Notes under the pieces: generated by a model | Told to the model about the DNA's origin: nothing | What the model saw: only the letters and a program-made list of their open reading frames with translations | Database searches by the model: none | Made by a program: the position numbers and the translations under genes | Shown: positions 61,601 through 64,000 of the stretch, piece by piece | Position numbering within the stretch: the first letter of the stretch is position 1 | How the letters are laid out: every line of letters starts with the position of its first letter | Assembly (NCBI GenBank): GCA_002725995.1 | Contig: PBRQ01000037.1 | Span: 54,861 to 118,860, forward strand | Direction: 5' to 3' | DNA length: 64,000 nt | Source of the DNA: Gammaproteobacteria bacterium | GTDB taxonomy: Bacteria > Pseudomonadota > Gammaproteobacteria > Pseudomonadales > Azotimanducaceae

Positions 61601-62217
61601 ACCGTTATCCCACCAGGACTCTAGTATATGAATCCTTGCCGAAGAAAGGTCGATGTTACTCAGCCAATATTGCCCTGGAAATGGCTAAAGGAGAAATGGT
61701 TGGCTTCCTAGATGATGATGACCTGTTCTTTTCTGATCATGTTGAAACCTGTGTTGCTGAATTGGTGAACGACAATACTGTACACGCGGTTTATTGCTTA
61801 GCCTGGGAAGTGGAAACTAAACTACATGGAGAATCTTTAACGGAAGGGTATGAGGAGATCACCTACAGGAACAACGATATACTTGGACAGGAATTCAATA
61901 GAGAAGCTCTGAAGGCTAGAAACTGCTTTCCCATTCAGGCGGTTTTGTTTCGCCGGGAGCTTTATGAGAAGTATGGTGGTTTGAATATCGAATTGGATAA
62001 TCTTGAAGATTGGAATCTATGGATTCGGTATTCGGCTGAATATGACTTCAAACTTGTACCCAAAACAACATCAATATATCGAACCCCTTTTTCCAAGGAG
62101 GACCGGTTAAAACGTCAGGAGATTCTGGATGATTATCTGCCGCTCGCAATCTCAATAAACAGTAAGGACCTCCAGAGGATTGAGAATGACAAACCCAGCA
62201 GTAATTTTTCACTTTAG
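58630..62217 (+). CDS. Multidomain protein: sulfotransferase-like N-terminus, coiled coil, two GT2 glycosyltransferase domains
   Basis: HIILGMHRSGTSLVSHLVHRL (PAPS-binding-like motif); heptad-rich region; ISVVSYNNGKFIPAFMASLLSQSYPTELINLVVVDNTSTDDT; VSIIIRTYENRDYWLREALNSVLNQSYPNIEVIIVEDGSD...GFLDDDDLF. Confidence 0.88.
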   Translation: MSSTVHIILGMHRSGTSLVSHLVHRLLSIESDSLLESGKDNPQGFWEDTEVLQLNINLLRSLGVEWNSLSQFDISASDLDNLLGEFGNEASAILKRKLHGAVTWSFKDPRTTRFLAFWKKVLEIDNIQGKYIFCNRNPLAVAHSLKDRNGFSLEYGLILYGLYVETAITEILDDDLLVIDYETMMGGSLEPLSELATFLGVSANSDELHKLSESIVDVSLDHHKRHRRTNNLPKVPFSWAALLSGMSSGALTKADAHSQIQRISKDESTTREILSLADNFRMSGELKGQQLETTTQKNEKLVRDNGQLRADVISLKAGVDLQNQKVEELEVDLGKAASKVEELEVDLGKAASWEEEQSRVIGDLKKQEIRLNQKVEELEADLGKAASWEEEQSRVIGDLRKQEIRLREDISKLTRDLKVEISSLEVQAAKIAKLETSLEDASKWSENKEKDIAELETSLESALKWNEKQRIDISELNMQIGTLSKKHEDSERKIANLSNKIDEKSVELEETQRENESELRRVWEIAEQHRLDYLEVTSSRSWKYTAPIRSLRAVILRRPRVGPGAIKRSIVFLLDLFPDKWELTNRLVRLKQIMSGKAVESDSLDTKEGHLEIISNRQSANLLLSIEDIATFPAIDISVVSYNNGKFIPAFMASLLSQSYPTELINLVVVDNTSTDDTLSIWKKFHDQHVDQFHSFEILVRPNLGFGCGHHAGFGQTSSEFVLVSNLDIEFTGQALQKLLSFAVQDQESTAQWELRQQPYEHPKFYDPVTLETAWSSGACFLVRRSAYEDIGGFEKRIFLYGEDVELSFRLRDRGHKVKYVPSAVVYHYTYEEENEVKPLQFYGSTLANSLLRIRYGNIGDIMGMIPMYSDLFASHGFRSEIGKGLIKNNTLKLAALFFPFLVSRKHSNRKFSFRGWDYEMSREGAFYTLPTSNSDNFPLVSIIIRTYENRDYWLREALNSVLNQSYPNIEVIIVEDGSDSQVDFVAKMQHRYPTRTLVYESLPKKGRCYSANIALEMAKGEMVGFLDDDDLFFSDHVETCVAELVNDNTVHAVYCLAWEVETKLHGESLTEGYEEITYRNNDILGQEFNREALKARNCFPIQAVLFRRELYEKYGGLNIELDNLEDWNLWIRYSAEYDFKLVPKTTSIYRTPFSKEDRLKRQEILDDYLPLAISINSKDLQRIENDKPSSNFSL
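59602..59853 (+). repeat. In-frame coding tandem repeats in the coiled coil (42-bp and 105-bp units)
   Basis: KVEELEVDLGKAAS at 59602-59643 and 59644-59685; 105-bp units 59644-59748 and 59749-59853 nearly identical. Confidence 0.93.
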
Positions 62218-62292
62218 CCAGCCTGTCGAAGGTCTAAGACTCATAATGATTAATGAAATTCTTCAGCTCTGATTAGGTTCAAGCCTACAAAT

Positions 62293-64000
62293 ATGCGTAT
62301 GCTCAAAACTAGAAGCATTCGGAACCTGGGGTTTATCTTCAGGTATCAACGTTACGTTCCATCACTTCAGCAAAATATTTTCCAGTTTTTCGCTTCATGC
62401 CTTCAACATTACCCTACCGGAATCAGATCCTATATTTCTGACCTTGTTTTACAGCTGGCTTTTGAACTAAGAAACGACCCCATGATGTATGAAGCCTGGT
62501 ATATGCAACACAACCTTCGCCTAGAACAGTGTGCAAAAAGGATAGATTCAACGAATTTCACAGTGCCAGCAATCGTCATCTACCTTGACCTTTCACAACC
62601 AGAAGCATTGGCTAACTTAAGCGCCACCGTAAACTCGCTGGAACAGCAAATCTTGCATGTAGATCAATTGCTTATTCAGCTCTGTAACATCCCGCCAGAA
62701 ACTAATTTGAAATTGGTTCAGGACAGTATCCCTGCTACTCAAATCAAGAGCAGATGTTCAATCTATGATGAGCCAGGAGGGTGCTGGGCGGATTGTTCAA
62801 CTTCAGAATATGTTTTGTTTACCATCGCCGGGGTGAAGTTCCACTCCTCCGCTACGGTTTTTTTTACGAGGTCACTGGCGGAAAATCCTGACCTTGTTTA
62901 TAGCGACCATGGGTTGGCTCATCCCCAGACGAAACAGCTGGCTGCTATTCACTTTAAACCGGATTACTCAGCCAATTTGCTTTGCAGTACTGACTACATT
63001 GGCCACACTTTTGTATGTTCTAGGAGAATATTACAGGCCTTCGACAAGTCCTCGCTTCCCACGTATTGCGATATGCAACTTGCTGTTCGCCGTCATCCAG
63101 AAAAAGCTATTCATATAGCTAAGGTTTTATATATGGGGGGTGACTCAGCGCTTGATCCTGGTGTGCCCGACAGCATCAGGAAAAGTATCAAGGAAAGTAT
63201 CGACAGAGGTTCTCCACAAGTGGGGTTTGAGTTGCACCCCGTTGAGACTATAAATAGTTTCATGACTCATTATAGAAATATGGGGGCACAGCAAAGCGTC
63301 ACAATAGTAATACCGACCAAAGACAGGGTAGATCTGCTGGAGAAATGTATTGATAGCATTCACAAGGCCCCGACGGATGTACTCTTTGATATATGCATTG
63401 TCGACAATCAGTCCTCTGAATTAGCAACCAAACAATGGTTAGATGAGATCCAAAAGCAGTATGAACATGTCCATGTGATCAAGGCGGACTATCAGTTTAA
63501 CTGGGCCAGATTGAACAATGGTGCGATTTGCCAGTCCGAGGCGGATGTCCTGGTGTTTCTGAACAACGATATTGAAATAGTGTCGGATAATTGGCTGGAG
63601 CAGACCTGTGGCCAACTGATGCGAAAGGAAGTGGGTTTAGTCGGTGGCTTGCTAAAATACCCTGATGGAACTATCCAGCACGCGGGTACGGTTACTGGGG
63701 TTGGGGGTAAGGCAGATCATATTCATAGGTTCTTGAAGCCTGAAGATATTCCTCTCGCCTGTATTTGCAACCCACTCTATCAAAGGGAAGTAACGGCGGT
63801 AACCGGCGCCTTTATGGCCATCACCAGATCCAATTTTAATCGGATCGGTCCCTTCAACGAAGATTTCAAGGTGTGTGGGAGTGACATCGAATACTGTCTT
63901 CGGGTCAGGCAATCTGGCCTGTTAATACTGTTCGATCCAAGTTTGGAGATGGTTCATCATGAATCAATGACCCGGGCTCCAAAGGCTCCTGAGGGAGACA
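62293..64000 (+). CDS. Two-domain GT2-family glycosyltransferase, 3' truncated by window end (absent from ORF track)
   Basis: Frame open from ATG 62293 to window end: MRMLKTRSIRNLGFIFRYQRYVPS...VTIVIPTKDRVDLLEKCIDSI...VLVFLNNDIEIVSDNWLEQ...VTAVTGAFMAITRSNFNRIGPFNEDF. Confidence 0.87.
   Translation, partial: MRMLKTRSIRNLGFIFRYQRYVPSLQQNIFQFFASCLQHYPTGIRSYISDLVLQLAFELRNDPMMYEAWYMQHNLRLEQCAKRIDSTNFTVPAIVIYLDLSQPEALANLSATVNSLEQQILHVDQLLIQLCNIPPETNLKLVQDSIPATQIKSRCSIYDEPGGCWADCSTSEYVLFTIAGVKFHSSATVFFTRSLAENPDLVYSDHGLAHPQTKQLAAIHFKPDYSANLLCSTDYIGHTFVCSRRILQAFDKSSLPTYCDMQLAVRRHPEKAIHIAKVLYMGGDSALDPGVPDSIRKSIKESIDRGSPQVGFELHPVETINSFMTHYRNMGAQQSVTIVIPTKDRVDLLEKCIDSIHKAPTDVLFDICIVDNQSSELATKQWLDEIQKQYEHVHVIKADYQFNWARLNNGAICQSEADVLVFLNNDIEIVSDNWLEQTCGQLMRKEVGLVGGLLKYPDGTIQHAGTVTGVGGKADHIHRFLKPEDIPLACICNPLYQREVTAVTGAFMAITRSNFNRIGPFNEDFKVCGSDIEYCLRVRQSGLLILFDPSLEMVHHESMTRAPKAPEGD

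Overview
The window is a contiguous, gene-dense stretch of a gammaproteobacterial chromosome, probably from a free-living marine-type lineage (tentative). Most of it is housekeeping: ruvC(partial)-ruvAB-tolQRAB-pal-cpoB-queE-queC; an SDR; a broken GAF/HD-GYP gene; argD; an orphan hydantoinase-B gene; grxD; rnt; pyrC; argG; nth; metG; mrp; dcd; DUF3108/DUF2066; a CDP-alcohol phosphatidyltransferase; perM; hda; a second-type murG plus M20 amidohydrolase; a GntR-ABC operon; a GGT-family gene; serA; mnmC; yciH; a membrane-anchored cold-shock protein; pdxJ; yciI; yciB; yciO; trpS; scpAB; rluB; ubiG; mtaD; gyrA; pheA-hisC-tyrA-cmk-rpsA-ihfB-lapAB; a ComEA-like gene; and the start of a surface-polysaccharide glycosyltransferase cluster. 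I saw no rRNA, tRNA or CRISPR. Non-routine observations: (1) two ~145-bp hairpin-ended repeats in inverted orientation whose cores are homologous but whose self-complementary terminal arms differ (28.6-29.15 kb); (2) a recurrent pattern of short degenerate tandem repeats (12-25 bp) at gene boundaries, several including the upstream gene's stop codon; (3) a 126-bp duplication of the pheA leader and first codons; (4) a sulfotransferase/coiled-coil/GT2/GT2 protein with exact 2-heptad and 5-heptad DNA repeats in the coiled coil; (5) GyrA with Asn83 and His87 in the quinolone pocket; (6) a pseudogenised HD-GYP gene with four identifiable single-nucleotide lesions; (7) an mrp gene with no ATG/GTG/TTG start ahead of its Walker A motif. 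All family calls come from reading the sequence; no database search was run.
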